Positions 31,366-39,689 of a stretch of DNA of 64,000 nucleotides are shown here, piece by piece. The stretch spans positions 5,531 through 69,530 of the forward strand of contig CAKSWA010000002.1 of the NCBI GenBank assembly GCA_934511165.1. Reading direction: 5' to 3'. Both the position numbers and the translations under genes were made by a program. Below the pieces are notes generated by a model. The model was not told where the DNA came from, ran no database searches, and saw only the letters and a list, made by a program, of their open reading frames with translations. Origin of the DNA: an uncultured Oscillospiraceae bacterium (lineage in GTDB: Bacteria > Bacillota > Clostridia > Oscillospirales > Oscillospiraceae). How positions within the stretch are numbered: position 1 is the first letter of the stretch; every line of letters starts with the position of its first letter.

Positions 31366-32151
31366 ATGAAAAAGGTAACCGCAATCGTTCTGGCTCTGCT
31401 TATGGTGCTGAGCCTCGCTGCCTGCGGCAGCGCTTCGTCCGAAAGCAAAACTCTCGTCATGGCAACCTCCGCCGACTATCCCCCGTATGAGTTCATCGTT
31501 CTCAATGACAAGAACGAGCAGCAGTACGTCGGTATCGACATCTCCGTCTCCGAGGCGATTGCCGCGGACATGGGCAAAGAGCTCCAGGTTGTGAACATGG
31601 ACTTTGACAGCCTCATGGCCGGCCTGCAGAAGGGCGACGCCGACATGGTCCTCGCCGCCATCGAGGTCACCGAGGAGCGTCTTGAAGCTGCCGATTTCTC
31701 CGATCCCTACTACACCGACCTGCCTCCGATGATCCTTGTCAAGGCGGACAAGGCCGGCGAGTACACCAGCATTGAGTCCTTCTCTGGCAAGAGCGTCGGC
31801 GCCCAGACCGGCACGACCAAGGCCGACATCGTCACCAACGACATGCCCGGCGCGAATCTCGTGGCTCTCACGAGCGTGAACGACCTCGTCAACCAGCTCG
31901 TGTACGACAAGGTAGACGCCATTGTTGTTGACGGCGCCGTTGCGCAGCAGTATGCCAAGTCCAACAGCGATCTCGTCGTGGCGGACGTGAGCCTCGGCGA
32001 AGCCTACCCCTACTGTGTTGCCGTGCAGAAGGGCGACCCGAAGGGCCTGCTGCCCTCCATCAACGAGACGATCGCCAAGCTCGTTGCCGATGGCACCATC
32101 GAGCAGTACATTGCCGATGCCGAAGCTCTCAGCGATCAGGCGATCGAGTGA
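31366..32151 (+). CDS. Amino-acid ABC transporter substrate-binding lipoprotein
   Basis: A 261-residue family 3 (polar amino acid) solute-binding protein. Signal MKKVTAIVLALLMVLSLAAC with the lipobox LAAC, then TLVMATSADYPPYEF, the FDSLMAGLQKGDADMVLAAI core and SVGAQTGTTKADIV. The mature protein is anchored outside the membrane by the Cys. The next gene follows after 139 bp with a strong internal hairpin, which may raise the ratio of this protein to the permease. Substrate class: polar or charged amino acid. Confidence 0.94.
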   Translation: MKKVTAIVLALLMVLSLAACGSASSESKTLVMATSADYPPYEFIVLNDKNEQQYVGIDISVSEAIAADMGKELQVVNMDFDSLMAGLQKGDADMVLAAIEVTEERLEAADFSDPYYTDLPPMILVKADKAGEYTSIESFSGKSVGAQTGTTKADIVTNDMPGANLVALTSVNDLVNQLVYDKVDAIVVDGAVAQQYAKSNSDLVVADVSLGEAYPYCVAVQKGDPKGLLPSINETIAKLVADGTIEQYIADAEALSDQAIE

Positions 32152-32194
32152 TAGTGATCGATTAAACAAAACCGTACATCCTTCTCTTTGAAGC

Positions 32195-32231
32195 GTGTGC
32201 GCCCTGCCTGGACTACAGGCAGGGCGCATAC
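32195..32231 (+). other. Intercistronic hairpin between binding protein and permease genes
   Basis: GTGTGCGCCCTGCCT - 7 nt - AGGCAGGGCGCATAC with no T-run, so more likely an RNA stabiliser or partial attenuator than a full terminator. Confidence 0.6.
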
Positions 32232-32290
32232 GTGCCGTTTCGCTCTCCCGCATTTCCCGCGTCCAAATATAGAAAGGGTCAGGAAAAACT

Positions 32291-33022
32291 ATGTGGTGGT
32301 CTAATCTGTTTGCCGGCATGTCCCCGGCAAACTTCTTCAACTTCTCCTTCCTGCCGAAGTATCTTTCGTTCTTCGTGCAGGGGCTGGAGTATACGCTGCT
32401 CCTCTCGATCATATCGGTAGGTCTTGCGGTCATCCCGGCGCTCGCGCTCGCGCTCATGCGCCTGAGCCGCAACAAGGTTGTACGAAACATCTCCGGCGCT
32501 TACATTGCGGTGTTTCGCTCCACGCCGATGATGGTGCAGCTCTACATCATTTTCTACGGCCTTTTCAGCGTGATCAAGATCCCGTCGGTCATTATTCTGG
32601 GCTTCATCGATCTCTCCCGCTTTATCCCCGGCGTTGTGGCGCTCGCGCTCAACTCCTCGGCGTACGTTGCGGAGATCATCCGCGCGGGCATTCTCGCCGT
32701 GGACGGCGGCCAGAACGAGGCGGCGCGCTCGCTCGGTCTCAGCTCGTGGCAGAGCATGAAGCTCGTTGTGCTGCCGCAGGCGATCAAGAACATCCTTCCC
32801 GCGCTCGCCAACGAGCTTGTAACGATGGTGAAGGAATCGTCCATCTGCTCGGTGCTCGGCATGACGGAGCTCATCTGGGGCGCCAAGACCGTCGCGACGA
32901 CGACGTACAAGACGCTCTCGCCGTATGTTCTCGCAGCGCTCGTGTACTTCGTTATCAACTACCCGGCCAGCAAGGCCATCGAAGCGATTGAAAGGAGAAT
33001 GCGCCGTGGCGACAGGATCTGA
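32291..33022 (+). CDS. Amino-acid ABC transporter permease (HisM/GlnP-type)
   Basis: A 243-residue permease with five helices. The domain start [20 protein letters not shown] and the EAA loop [23 protein letters not shown] are typical of polar-amino-acid transporters. Length is standard. It overlaps the ATPase gene by 17 nt. Confidence 0.95.
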   Translation: MWWSNLFAGMSPANFFNFSFLPKYLSFFVQGLEYTLLLSIISVGLAVIPALALALMRLSRNKVVRNISGAYIAVFRSTPMMVQLYIIFYGLFSVIKIPSVIILGFIDLSRFIPGVVALALNSSAYVAEIIRAGILAVDGGQNEAARSLGLSSWQSMKLVVLPQAIKNILPALANELVTMVKESSICSVLGMTELIWGAKTVATTTYKTLSPYVLAALVYFVINYPASKAIEAIERRMRRGDRI

Positions 33023-33749
33023 ACTCATCCGCGTGGAGAGCGTGACCAAAAAATTCAAGGGCGGCGTCGTGGCGCTCAACGAGTGCTCGCTCACCATTTC
33101 GCGCGGCGAGGTTGTGGCGATTATCGGCCCCTCCGGCAGCGGCAAATCCACGCTGCTCCGCTGCTTGAACCTGCTGGAAACGCCGACCTCCGGCCATATC
33201 TACTTTGACGGCACGGACATCACCGACAAAAAGGTGGACATCAACCTCCACCGCCGCAAAATGGGCATGGTGTTCCAGCACTTCAATCTCTTCCCACACA
33301 AGACCGTGATGCAGAACATCACGCTTGCGCCCGTCACGCTCAAGCTCAAAACCGAGGATGAGGCGAAAAAGCGCGGCATGCAACTTCTGGAACGCATCGG
33401 TCTGGCAGATAAGGCGAACGAATACCCGAACATGCTCTCCGGCGGACAGAAGCAGCGCATTGCCATCGTCCGCGCGCTGTGCATGGAGCCGGACGTGATG
33501 CTCTTCGACGAGCCGACGAGCGCGCTCGACCCCGAAATGGTCGGCGAGGTGCTCGATCTCATGCGCCAGCTCGCTTCCGACGGCATGACCATGGCAGTCG
33601 TGACGCACGAGATGGGCTTTGCGCGCGAGGTGGCGAGCCGCGTCATCTTCATGGACGGCGGCGCGATTCTCGAAGAGAACACGCCCTCCGAGCTTTTCGA
33701 CCATCCGCAGAACCCCCGCACGCAGACGTTTCTTTCCAAGGTTCTCTGA
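33006..33749 (+). CDS. Amino-acid ABC transporter ATP-binding protein (GlnQ-type)
   Basis: A 247-residue ATPase starting at GTG (AAGGAG upstream). Walker A is [14 protein letters not shown], the signature LSGGQKQR and Walker [17 protein letters not shown]. The [15 protein letters not shown] motif is typical of polar-amino-acid transporters. It completes the three-gene transporter operon. Confidence 0.96.
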   Translation: MATGSELIRVESVTKKFKGGVVALNECSLTISRGEVVAIIGPSGSGKSTLLRCLNLLETPTSGHIYFDGTDITDKKVDINLHRRKMGMVFQHFNLFPHKTVMQNITLAPVTLKLKTEDEAKKRGMQLLERIGLADKANEYPNMLSGGQKQRIAIVRALCMEPDVMLFDEPTSALDPEMVGEVLDLMRQLASDGMTMAVVTHEMGFAREVASRVIFMDGGAILEENTPSELFDHPQNPRTQTFLSKVL

Positions 33750-33795
33750 TATTTCCGCCGCGGCGTCCCAAACCGGACACCGCGGCGATTTTTCT

Positions 33796-33906
33796 ATGCC
33801 TCCCTCTGACGAGGGCAGACTCTCCCCGGCGGGGAGAGATGTCGCCGTAGGCGACAGAGAGGGGGGCGGGGGTGGCAAAACCGCAGGTTTTGCCGGAGGG
33901 AGAGAA
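33796..33906. repeat. Modular palindromic repeat, copy D (variant with a third module)
   Basis: TGCCTCCCTCTGACGAGGG, then CTCTCCCCGGCGGGGAGAG and hairpin GTCGCC-GTAG-GCGAC, ending with the alpha-like GGTGGCAAAACC-GCA-GGTTTTGCC-GGAGGG. It lies downstream of the amino-acid transporter operon. Confidence 0.75.
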
Positions 33907-33937
33907 TTTATTCCCTAAAAGATATATTTCGTTGTTG

Positions 33938-33968
33938 TTGCGATTTCAGAAAAATGGCGTATTATATT
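33938..33968 (+). promoter_or_regulatory. Weak promoter for the amidohydrolase gene
   Basis: TTGCGA - 19 bp - TATATT (or an 18-bp spacing with TTATAT). Confidence 0.4.
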
Positions 33969-33995
33969 CTTTATAAAGGCAACGAGGTGGAACCG

Positions 33996-35276
33996 ATGAA
34001 GTATGCTTATACGAACGGCGTGCTGCTCGACGGCAGCGCGGATATGCAGCCGCAGCACGGCATGGTGCTGCGCACGGACGGGGAGAAAATCCTCGATATT
34101 GTCCCGGAGGGCACCGACCTTACCGGCTTTGAGATCGTCGATCTCAAGGGCGGATATCTCATGCCCGGCCTCATCAATCTGCACGTCCATCTGCCCGCGA
34201 GCGGCAGCCCGAAAAAGCAGGGCAACCCCCGCAAGCTTGTAAAGTTCATGACTTCCATGGCGCTCACGCGGCGCATCGCGCTCGCCATGTGCGAGGGCTA
34301 TGCGAAAACGCAGCTTATGAGCGGCGTTACGACGATCCGCACCGTCGGCGGCATTGCCGATATCGATACGCGTCTGCGCGGCCGCATCGCCGCGGGCAAG
34401 TGCGACGGCCCGCGCATTCTCGCTGCGGACATGGCCGTTTCCGTCCCCGGCGGGCACATGGCGGGCTCGCTCGCCTATGAGGCGACGAGCGCCGCGGAAG
34501 CCGCAGAGGACGTGCGCAAGATCGCGCAGGCAAAGCCCGATCTCATCAAGCTCATGATCACCGGCGGCGTGCTGGATGCGAAGAAAAAGGGCGAGCCGGG
34601 CGAGCTCAAAATGCCGCCGGAATACGTCCGCGCGGCGTGCGGCGAGGCACATAAGCTCGGCCTGAGCGTTGCGGCGCATGTCGAAAGCCCCGAGGGCGTG
34701 CGCGTGGCGCTCGAAAACGGCGTGGACACGATTGAGCACGGCGCGAAGCCGGACGAGGAGATTCTGCGTCTCTTCCGTGAGCGCGGCGCGGCGCAGGTCG
34801 CGACGCTCTCCGCCGCGGTGCCGTATGCGCGCTTTGACCGCAGCGTCAGCAAGGCGACCGAAATGGAGCAGTATAACGGCGAAGTTGTGCTCGAGGGCAT
34901 CATCGAGTGTGCCAAGGAATGTCTGGCTGCCGGTATCCCCGTCGGCCTCGGCACCGACACGGGCTGCCCGTATATCACGCATTACGACATGTGGCGCGAG
35001 GTGCGCTATTTCCACACGTTCTGCGGCGTATCGAACGCCTTTGCGCTGCACACCGCAACGCTCGGCAATGCGAAGATCGCGGGGATCGACGGCGTTACCG
35101 GCTCGCTCACGCCCGGCAAGAGCGCCGATCTCATCGTCACGGCGCAAAACCCGCTCGACAATCTGGAGGCGCTGCGCCATGTGTCCATGGTGACGATGCG
35201 CGGCAAGCTTTTCCGCGAACCCGCGGTGAAAAAAATGCCCGACTGCGAGCGGGAACTCGATAAGATTCCCTGCTAA
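33996..35276 (+). CDS. Metal-dependent amidohydrolase (imidazolonepropionase-like)
   Basis: A 426-residue amidohydrolase-superfamily enzyme. The metal site is HVHLP (HxH) after GLINL, then LIKLMITGG (Lys, often carboxylated), HVESPEG (His), TIEHGA (His) and GLGTDTGCPY (Asp). The C-terminal strand LTPGKSADLIVTAQNPLDNL closes the composite beta domain. It would hydrolyse an amide bond in a small cyclic or peptide-like substrate. The ATG behind GAGGTGG is used. It follows a weak promoter and repeat copy D. Confidence 0.9.
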   Translation: MKYAYTNGVLLDGSADMQPQHGMVLRTDGEKILDIVPEGTDLTGFEIVDLKGGYLMPGLINLHVHLPASGSPKKQGNPRKLVKFMTSMALTRRIALAMCEGYAKTQLMSGVTTIRTVGGIADIDTRLRGRIAAGKCDGPRILAADMAVSVPGGHMAGSLAYEATSAAEAAEDVRKIAQAKPDLIKLMITGGVLDAKKKGEPGELKMPPEYVRAACGEAHKLGLSVAAHVESPEGVRVALENGVDTIEHGAKPDEEILRLFRERGAAQVATLSAAVPYARFDRSVSKATEMEQYNGEVVLEGIIECAKECLAAGIPVGLGTDTGCPYITHYDMWREVRYFHTFCGVSNAFALHTATLGNAKIAGIDGVTGSLTPGKSADLIVTAQNPLDNLEALRHVSMVTMRGKLFREPAVKKMPDCERELDKIPC

Positions 35277-35280
35277 GAAA

Positions 35281-35423
35281 TGCCTCCCTCTGACGAGGGA
35301 GGTGGATTTTGCCGAAGGCAAAAGACGGAGGGAGAGAACCCTTCAAATGCAGAAAACGCAAATCTGTCTCTCCCTCAGTCAGCCTGGCGGCTGCCAGCTC
35401 CCTCGTCAGAGGGAGCCTTTTTT
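35281..35423. repeat. Modular palindromic repeat, copy E (modules in swapped order)
   Basis: Alpha module first (GCCTCCCTCTGACGAGGGAGG, hairpin TTTTGCC-GAA-GGCAAAA, GACGGAGGG), 40-bp spacer, then beta (CCCTCAGTC, hairpin CAGCC-TGGC-GGCTG, CTCCCTCGTCAGAGGGAGCC). A T-run after the last stem makes it a possible terminator for the amidohydrolase gene. Confidence 0.85.
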
Positions 35424-35435
35424 TGTATAAAAGGC

Positions 35436-35475
35436 TTGACAAACTGTATTAACTGTGTTAACTTCCATAATACAG
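35436..35475 (+). promoter_or_regulatory. Promoter and operator of the YtrA-like operon
   Basis: TTGACA (35436-35441) with a weak TAACTT -10 box 17 bp on. Direct repeats CTGTATTAA and CTGTGTTAA (35444-35461) and outer arms CTGTATT/AATACAG (35444-35450, 35469-35475) cover the promoter, as expected for GntR autoregulation. Confidence 0.6.
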
Positions 35476-35500
35476 TCGATACACGGAAGGAGGTGGCGGC

Positions 35501-35869
35501 ATGGTCACGATCAATTACCGGGACGGACGCCCGATCTATGAGCAGGTCAAGGACGATCTGCGGCGGCTTGTCGTCACCGGTGCGATGCAGCCGGGGGAGA
35601 AGCTTCCCTCGGTGCGTGAGCTTGCGGTATCGCTCGCCATCAACCCGAACACGATCCAGCGCGCCTACCGCGAACTGGAAAGCGAAGGGTACATTGTCTC
35701 CGTCCCCGGCAAGGGCAGCTTCTGTGCCCAGTTCTCCCCGCAGAGCGACCCGCGGCGCGAGGAACTTCTCGTGCGGCTGGAAGAAACGGTGCGGGAGCTT
35801 CGCTGGCTCGGCGTGAGCAAGGAAGAGATCATAGAGAAGATCGGAGGCGGTGGCCATGGCGAGCATTGA
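35501..35869 (+). CDS. YtrA-subfamily GntR transcriptional regulator
   Basis: A 122-residue GntR regulator. Winged helix residues ~10-75 (PIYEQVKDDLRRLVVTGAMQ, LPSVRELAVSLAINPNTIQRAYRELE, SVPGKGSF). The short helical C-terminal tail is the YtrA type, which lacks a ligand domain and usually represses an ABC-transporter operon. GGAGGTGG precedes the ATG. It is followed by and overlaps the ABC genes. Operator-like repeats cover its own promoter. Confidence 0.93.
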   Translation: MVTINYRDGRPIYEQVKDDLRRLVVTGAMQPGEKLPSVRELAVSLAINPNTIQRAYRELESEGYIVSVPGKGSFCAQFSPQSDPRREELLVRLEETVRELRWLGVSKEEIIEKIGGGGHGEH

Positions 35870-36758
35870 ACTGAAAAACGTTACAAAGATTTATGAAGGC
35901 TTCAAAGCGCTCGACGCGCTGAATCTCACGGTGCCGTCCGGCTCGGTCTACGGTCTCATCGGCCCGAACGGCGCGGGCAAGACGACCGCCATCCGTCACA
36001 TGATGGGCGTTCTCCGGCAGGACGCGGGCTCGGTGCTGCTCGACGGGGAACCGGTGTTTGAAAACCCCTCGGTCAAGGCGCGGATGCTCTGCATCCCGGA
36101 CGAGCCGTATTTCACCTCCACGAGCACGACGCGCGATCTTATGAAATTTACGCGCGCGCTCTATCCCCGCTTCGACACCGAACGCTACGAAAAGCTGCGC
36201 GAGATATTCGCGCTTGACGATACGCGCCCCATCCGCCGCCTTTCACGCGGCATGCAGAAACAGTCGGCCTTCTGGATCGCGCTTGCGGCGCGGCCCGAGG
36301 TACTCGTGCTCGATGAGCCGGTGGACGGCCTCGACCCCGTGATGCGGCGGCAGGTGTGGTCTCTTGTCATGGAGGACGTGGCGGAGGAGGGCATGACGGT
36401 GCTCGTATCGTCGCACAACCTCCGCGAGCTGGAGGACGTGTGCGACCACGTCGGCATCATGCAGCGCGGCCGCTGCCTTCTCGAGAAGAGCGTTTCCGAA
36501 TTGCAGGAGACGACGACCAAGGTGCTGCTCGCCCTGCCGGACGGCGCGGCGCTGCCGGAGGAGGGACTGGACATTCTCCACCGCTCCTCGACCGGCAAGC
36601 TGCAGACGCTCATACTGCGCGGCAGGGAAGAGGACAATCTCGCGTGGCTCGAAAAGCTGCACCCGCTGTTCATGGATTCCGTGCCGCTGACGCTGGAGGA
36701 AATTTTCATTTACGAGCTGGGAGGTGTGGACGATGCCGTCCGAAAGAACGTTCTTTAA
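35856..36758 (+). CDS. ABC transporter ATP-binding protein (exporter, YtrB-like)
   Basis: A 300-residue ATPase. Walker A is LIGPNGAGKTTAIRH, signature LSRGMQKQ (variant of LSGGQ) and Walker B VLVLDEPVDGLDP. The C-terminal extension of about 75 residues is common in ABC-2 exporters. The ATG at 35856 is chosen because GGAGG lies 8 nt upstream and it overlaps the GntR gene by 14 nt. It pairs with the permease that starts 26 nt before its end. Confidence 0.93.
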   Translation: MASIELKNVTKIYEGFKALDALNLTVPSGSVYGLIGPNGAGKTTAIRHMMGVLRQDAGSVLLDGEPVFENPSVKARMLCIPDEPYFTSTSTTRDLMKFTRALYPRFDTERYEKLREIFALDDTRPIRRLSRGMQKQSAFWIALAARPEVLVLDEPVDGLDPVMRRQVWSLVMEDVAEEGMTVLVSSHNLRELEDVCDHVGIMQRGRCLLEKSVSELQETTTKVLLALPDGAALPEEGLDILHRSSTGKLQTLILRGREEDNLAWLEKLHPLFMDSVPLTLEEIFIYELGGVDDAVRKNVL

Positions 36759-38592
36759 TAAGGCCGTATACAAACGGGCGCTCTCCCGCTTCTGGCTCAT
36801 CGGCGCGGCCTATGCCGCGGTGCTCTGCTTTCTTACGCTCATGTGCGGACGGTATTTCAATTCCGAGTTTACGGAAATGAGCGAGTATGTGAGCTACAGC
36901 ATCCTCAGCAACCTGACGCGCCGGGAAATCGTTGCCGCGGCGGTCGCGGCGGTGGTGATGGCCATCGCCGTCCACGGCTGGATGTTCCGCAAGACCTCCG
37001 CGGCGTACATTGCGGCGCTGCCCGTGACGCGCGAGGCGCTTCTCATTTCGAGCATGCTCGCGGCGCTGACGCTCCTTATTCTGCCGTGCATCATCGCGAT
37101 GCTTGTGAGCCTGCTGCTCTACGGCGGGGGCCCGCTGTGGACCCTGTATCTTCTGTGCTCGGCCGCCGCGGTGGTGCTGATGAACATTGCGTTCTTCGGT
37201 CTTGCGTCGTTCTGCACGGTATTCACCGGAAACGCCGCGGTGCTTCCGGCGCTCTATGTTATCGCGCTCTACGGCTTCGTGGGGATCGAGGTCGTGACCC
37301 GGTACATAGCGGAGTTTCTGCTCTTTGGCGTGAGAGGCACCGGCTGGGAGCTTGCGGTCCTCTCGCCGGTCTATTATTTTTCCAACAACTATGTGGGAAG
37401 CTATTCGCATGCGATCCCTCTCACAGCCATCTATGCCGCGGCGGGCGTGATCCTCACGGGTCTTGCGGTGATCTTCTTCCGCCACCGGCGGATGGAGGCT
37501 GCGGGTGAGACCGTCGCCGTTCCGGCGCTGCGCCCGCTCTTCCGGTGGGGGCTTGCCGCCGTGGGCGCGCTCGGCATGGCGCTGCTGATCCTCAAAACCG
37601 TATTCGATGTCGGCGCCTACGGCGCCGGAAACAGAGGCACTCCGGCGAGAGTAGCAATTTTGCTCCTTGCCATGCTATTTGGCGCGGCGGTCGGCTGGTT
37701 CGGCGCAGACGCACTCATGCGAAAGACCCTGCGCGTGTTTGACCGGCATTGGAAAGGTCTCGGCGTTTTCTGCGCGCTGCTCTGCGCGCTCGTCATCGGC
37801 TGCGAGCTTGACGTGTTCGGCGTTGAACGCTATCAGCCCGAGGTGGACGAGATCGGGTACGCCGCGGTGAACGGCTGGGGCGAATACGACGAAACGCGCA
37901 TCATGCAGCCGGAGAATCTCGAAGCGCTTCTCTCTCTGCAGAAGGACATCATTGCAAACAAAAAAGCGTACGAGAGACAGCAGGGCCCCGGCATCTTCCC
38001 GCTGACGATCGAGTATTACGGCACGGACGGAAAGCTCCTCGCGCGCCGTGTATATACCTACGCCACGGACGAGTATATCCCGTATGTGACCGGCGGTAAC
38101 TATAACGTCGGCTTCCTCACGGAGAACGACGCAATCAGCCGGAACGTCCGGCAGTACGAAAAGCTTCTCAACTCCCGTGAGCTGATGGAAGAGCGAGCGC
38201 TCTTCCCGTGCGACCGGAGCGAGACCGCCGTGTTTGCCGCGTACATTCAGTGGTATCATTCCGCTTCGCCGGTACAGCAGGGGATCACACTCACAACGGA
38301 TGAATTCTGGGAGCTTTACGATACCTGCATCGTCCCCGACCTGCGCGACGGCAATATCGGCGGCACCAAGATCATTCAGGATGAAGAATTCTATCAGGCG
38401 CTCGAGCCAATCTACATCACCGCCACCGGCGTCCATACCGACAGCGACGGCCAATTCGTCTACGATTATTACACCGTCCGCCCGGTCGCGGCCTCTGTGC
38501 GCACGAATGCGTGGCTGCGCTCTCACGGCGTCACGGTGCAGACGCTTGGCGAGATGAACAATGTGGCGCTGAACGACGGCCTCGCCGGATAA
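36733..38592 (+). CDS. ABC-2-type permease with a large extracytoplasmic C-terminal region
   Basis: A 619-residue permease. About six helices fill residues 15-280, followed by two more (~290-350) and then a soluble domain of about 240 residues (PEVDEIGYAAVNGWGEYDETRI ... PVAASVRTNAWLRSHG) with no recognised enzyme motif. The layout resembles YtrC/D-like exporters regulated by YtrA proteins, with a DUF6449-type C-terminal part. The start at ATG 36733 is supported by GGGAGG. The substrate is unknown. An antimicrobial, lipid or peptide is typical for this type. Confidence 0.85.
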   Translation: MPSERTFFNKAVYKRALSRFWLIGAAYAAVLCFLTLMCGRYFNSEFTEMSEYVSYSILSNLTRREIVAAAVAAVVMAIAVHGWMFRKTSAAYIAALPVTREALLISSMLAALTLLILPCIIAMLVSLLLYGGGPLWTLYLLCSAAAVVLMNIAFFGLASFCTVFTGNAAVLPALYVIALYGFVGIEVVTRYIAEFLLFGVRGTGWELAVLSPVYYFSNNYVGSYSHAIPLTAIYAAAGVILTGLAVIFFRHRRMEAAGETVAVPALRPLFRWGLAAVGALGMALLILKTVFDVGAYGAGNRGTPARVAILLLAMLFGAAVGWFGADALMRKTLRVFDRHWKGLGVFCALLCALVIGCELDVFGVERYQPEVDEIGYAAVNGWGEYDETRIMQPENLEALLSLQKDIIANKKAYERQQGPGIFPLTIEYYGTDGKLLARRVYTYATDEYIPYVTGGNYNVGFLTENDAISRNVRQYEKLLNSRELMEERALFPCDRSETAVFAAYIQWYHSASPVQQGITLTTDEFWELYDTCIVPDLRDGNIGGTKIIQDEEFYQALEPIYITATGVHTDSDGQFVYDYYTVRPVAASVRTNAWLRSHGVTVQTLGEMNNVALNDGLAG

Positions 38593-38615
38593 CTGCTTCC
38601 CGAAAGGAGAAGACA

Positions 38616-39131
38616 ATGAAAAAGAGAGTTGTCATCCTCATATTGACGCTTGTGCTCCTCGCAGGCGCGATGGCGGCGGCGGGTCTGCCGCTGGAGTCGC
38701 GCGCCGCCGCTGCCACGCCGGAACCGACGGCCACGCAGGAGCCGCTGCCGGAGGTTTCGCCTACGCCGGAAGCCTTGGAACCGCTCGCCGGTCTCGGCGG
38801 CATTCTGGAACGGCTCGCGCAGGATTACGACCCCGCCTCCGGCGCGGTCGGCGCGTACCGCTGGGCGGAGTCCATCCTCGGGCAGTATCTCGCGGACGGA
38901 CGCGATACGGCCTCGGCGCGCGATGCCGGTACGGCCTATGCCGAGCACTACGGCGAAAACGACGCGGCGCTGAAAAGCCGTCTCGAGACGGTGCTGGCTG
39001 CGGCGGAAACGCTCACCTCCGGGCAGGAGCTCGGTCTCGTGCGCGACCGGCGGCTTCTCACCGCCGGGTGGGAGAGCGGAGAAGTAGATGCGCTCTTCGC
39101 CGCCATTGCGGTGGGGGCGGGCATCGCATAA
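38616..39131 (+). CDS. Secreted/anchored small protein of unknown function (171 aa)
   Basis: A 171-residue exported protein with signal peptide MKKRVVILILTLVLLAGAMAA (residues 1-~25) and a Thr/Pro/Glu-rich linker (PEPTATQEPLPEVSPTPEALEP). A mostly helical domain (~55-171) follows (YRWAESILGQYLADGRDTAS ... RLETVLAAAETLTSGQELG). Family not recognised. It lies 23 bp behind the ABC permease with AAGGAG, so it belongs to the same operon and may be an accessory partner of the exporter. Confidence 0.75.
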   Translation: MKKRVVILILTLVLLAGAMAAAGLPLESRAAAATPEPTATQEPLPEVSPTPEALEPLAGLGGILERLAQDYDPASGAVGAYRWAESILGQYLADGRDTASARDAGTAYAEHYGENDAALKSRLETVLAAAETLTSGQELGLVRDRRLLTAGWESGEVDALFAAIAVGAGIA

Positions 39132-39239
39132 ATTGCCAGCTGCGCAACCCGGCGCGGCATCTCTCCTCCTACTCCGCGCCGGGCGCATCGATATATGGAA
39201 GAATATCAACCATCAACAGACAGAAAAGGAGTGCTATCC

Positions 39240-39410
39240 ATGAAAAAGATCATTGCTATCGTTCTCAGCGCCGCGGCGCTGCTGCTCACGCTCGCGGGCT
39301 GCGGCCCCAAGACCGCCTCGGCGGGCAACGCTTCCGGCGGCAACGCCTACTATGCCTCCGCCGGCAATTACGCCTCTTATGGCAACGCCTCGTCCGGCAA
39401 CGCGGGCTGA
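39240..39410 (+). CDS. Small low-complexity lipoprotein (56 aa)
   Basis: A 56-residue lipoprotein. Signal MKKIIAIVLSAAALLLTLAGC. The mature 36 residues are a low-complexity mix of Gly, Asn, Ala, Ser and Tyr with repeated AS.GN units. Start set by AAAAGGAG. No recognised family. It is the last gene of the YtrA-type operon. Confidence 0.75.
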   Translation: MKKIIAIVLSAAALLLTLAGCGPKTASAGNASGGNAYYASAGNYASYGNASSGNAG

Positions 39411-39425
39411 AAAACATAAGAAACA

Positions 39426-39462
39426 GAGCCCCGGAGCAAACTATGCTCCGGGGCTTAACTAT
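39426..39462 (+). terminator. Terminator-like hairpin after the 56-aa lipoprotein gene
   Basis: AGCCCCGGAGCA / TGCTCCGGGGCT perfect stem. The T-run is weak. Confidence 0.6.
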
Positions 39463-39467
39463 TTGAA

Positions 39468-39600
39468 AGGCTCCCTCTGACGAGGGAGCTGTCAGCGCAG
39501 CTGACTGAGGGAGAGAAAAAGCATATACTTCTGCGAAGAACGTCTCTCCCTCCGTCTTTTGCCTGCGGCAAAATCCACCTCCCTCGTCAGAGGGAGGCAA
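39468..39600. repeat. Modular palindromic repeat, copy F (copy E in reverse orientation)
   Basis: Beta first (GGCTCCCTCTGACGAGGGAGC, hairpin CAGCGCAGCTG, GACTGAGGGAG), spacer, then alpha (CTCCCTCCGTC, hairpin TTTTGCC-TGC-GGCAAAA, CCACCTCCCTCGTCAGAGGGAGG). It is essentially the reverse complement of copy E. Confidence 0.85.
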
Positions 39601-39613
39601 TGAAAACCGCGCC

Positions 39614-39643
39614 TTGACGCCTTGCCGCAAAACGTCCTATAAT
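39614..39643 (+). promoter_or_regulatory. Promoter of the PIG-L gene pair
   Basis: TTGACG - 18 bp - TATAAT, leader about 40 nt. Confidence 0.75.
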
Positions 39644-39689
39644 ATCCCCAAACGCGCCCGCCCGAGCCGCGGGAGAAAGGACGCCCGCC

